Source of the DNA: Verrucomicrobiota bacterium | GTDB lineage: Bacteria; Verrucomicrobiota; Verrucomicrobiia; Chthoniobacterales; JAFAMB01 | Length of the DNA: 5,640 nt | NCBI GenBank assembly: GCA_019236035.1 | Contig: JAFAJU010000150.1 | Coordinates: 1 to 5,640, forward strand | Direction of reading: 5' to 3' | Part shown: positions 5,439 to 5,640 of the stretch, in pieces | Position numbering within the stretch: the stretch's first letter is position 1 | Layout: every line of letters begins with the position of its first letter | Position numbers and translations under genes: made by a program | The notes under the pieces: model-generated | Told to the model about the DNA's origin: nothing | What the model saw: the letters and a program-made list of their open reading frames with translations, nothing else | Databases searched by the model: none

Positions 5439-5640
5439 TTATGACCGGTCGATGTCCGCAACGACTCGCGGTGGGACGAAGGCCAGGACCAAGATCGCCC
5501 CGAGTACCAGGATACCGGCAATCACATAAAGCCCGTAGTCACTGCGCTTTGTCAGATCTGCGAACCAGCCTACAATCGAGGGACCAAAAAAGCCCGCCAG
5601 ATTGCCGAGCGAGTTTATCCAAGCTATGCCCGCTGCCGCC
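5439..5640 (-). CDS. MFS transporter, C-terminal end (5' part outside window), probably anion:cation symporter family
   Basis: Reading the minus strand from the window edge gives 66 codons ending in TAA. The first part, with AGIAWINSLGNLAGFFGP followed by GWFADLT, is the conserved transmembrane segment 11 of major facilitator proteins, especially the anion:cation symporter group that carries sugar acids, tartrate, phthalate and similar anions. A short loop with KRSDYG leads into the last membrane helix, GLYVIAGILVLGAILVLAFV (residues 36-55), and a short cytoplasmic tail PPRVVADIDRS. The start, the N-terminal domain and all substrate-determining residues are beyond the window, so no substrate can be given. 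The lipoprotein gene follows on the same strand after 80 nt. Confidence 0.85.
   Translation of the reverse strand, partial: AAAGIAWINSLGNLAGFFGPSIVGWFADLTKRSDYGLYVIAGILVLGAILVLAFVPPRVVADIDRS

Noticed and set aside
5407..5441. Terminator after the MFS gene
   Set aside because: Only a 4-bp AGCC/GGCT pairing with a long loop and no T-run is present.

Overview
The window carries two incomplete genes at its edges and five complete ones, with no long empty stretch. Moderately high G+C, weak or absent Shine-Dalgarno sites, and intergenic GTAG-headed palindromes with a repeated gtcccggaggga module suggest a soil bacterium of the Verrucomicrobia (Chthoniobacterales/Udaeobacter-like) or a similar lineage. 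This placement is an impression from repeat style and protein flavour, not from a marker gene, and should be held loosely.

Layout: (i) 2-760, plus strand: C-terminal part of an IS1634/IS4-type DDE transposase whose 5' end lies outside the window. (ii) 761-910: a small hairpin behind the transposase, then a near-perfect 21-nt-arm inverted repeat. (iii) 911-1669, minus: complete hisF with both catalytic aspartates and a good promoter placed so close to the ATG that the mRNA may be leaderless. (iv) 1670-1925: hisF promoter, a G+C-rich repeat-like block and a short A+T-rich palindrome. (v) 1926-2477, plus: a DUF4865-family protein. (vi) 2492-3706, minus: a protein with the outline of an acyl-AMP ligase (OleC-like ANL superfamily) that has lost the recognisable ATP-binding signatures and the C-terminal domain. 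(vii) 3709-4638, minus: an aldose-1-epimerase-like protein, immediately upstream of the ligase-like gene in transcription and probably co-translated with it. (viii) 4639-4845: a REP/BIME-like composite repeat. (ix) 4846-5358, minus: a glycine-zipper lipoprotein. (x) 5439-5640, minus: the last 66 codons of an MFS transporter cut by the window edge.

Functionally this is a mosaic rather than one pathway. hisF is histidine biosynthesis. The mutarotase-like and ligase-like genes form the one convincing two-gene operon. The MFS transporter could carry a sugar acid or similar anion, but nothing ties it firmly to the mutarotase. The most unusual item is the ligase-like protein, which looks like a catalytically retired member of the adenylate-forming enzymes preserved in a tight operon.
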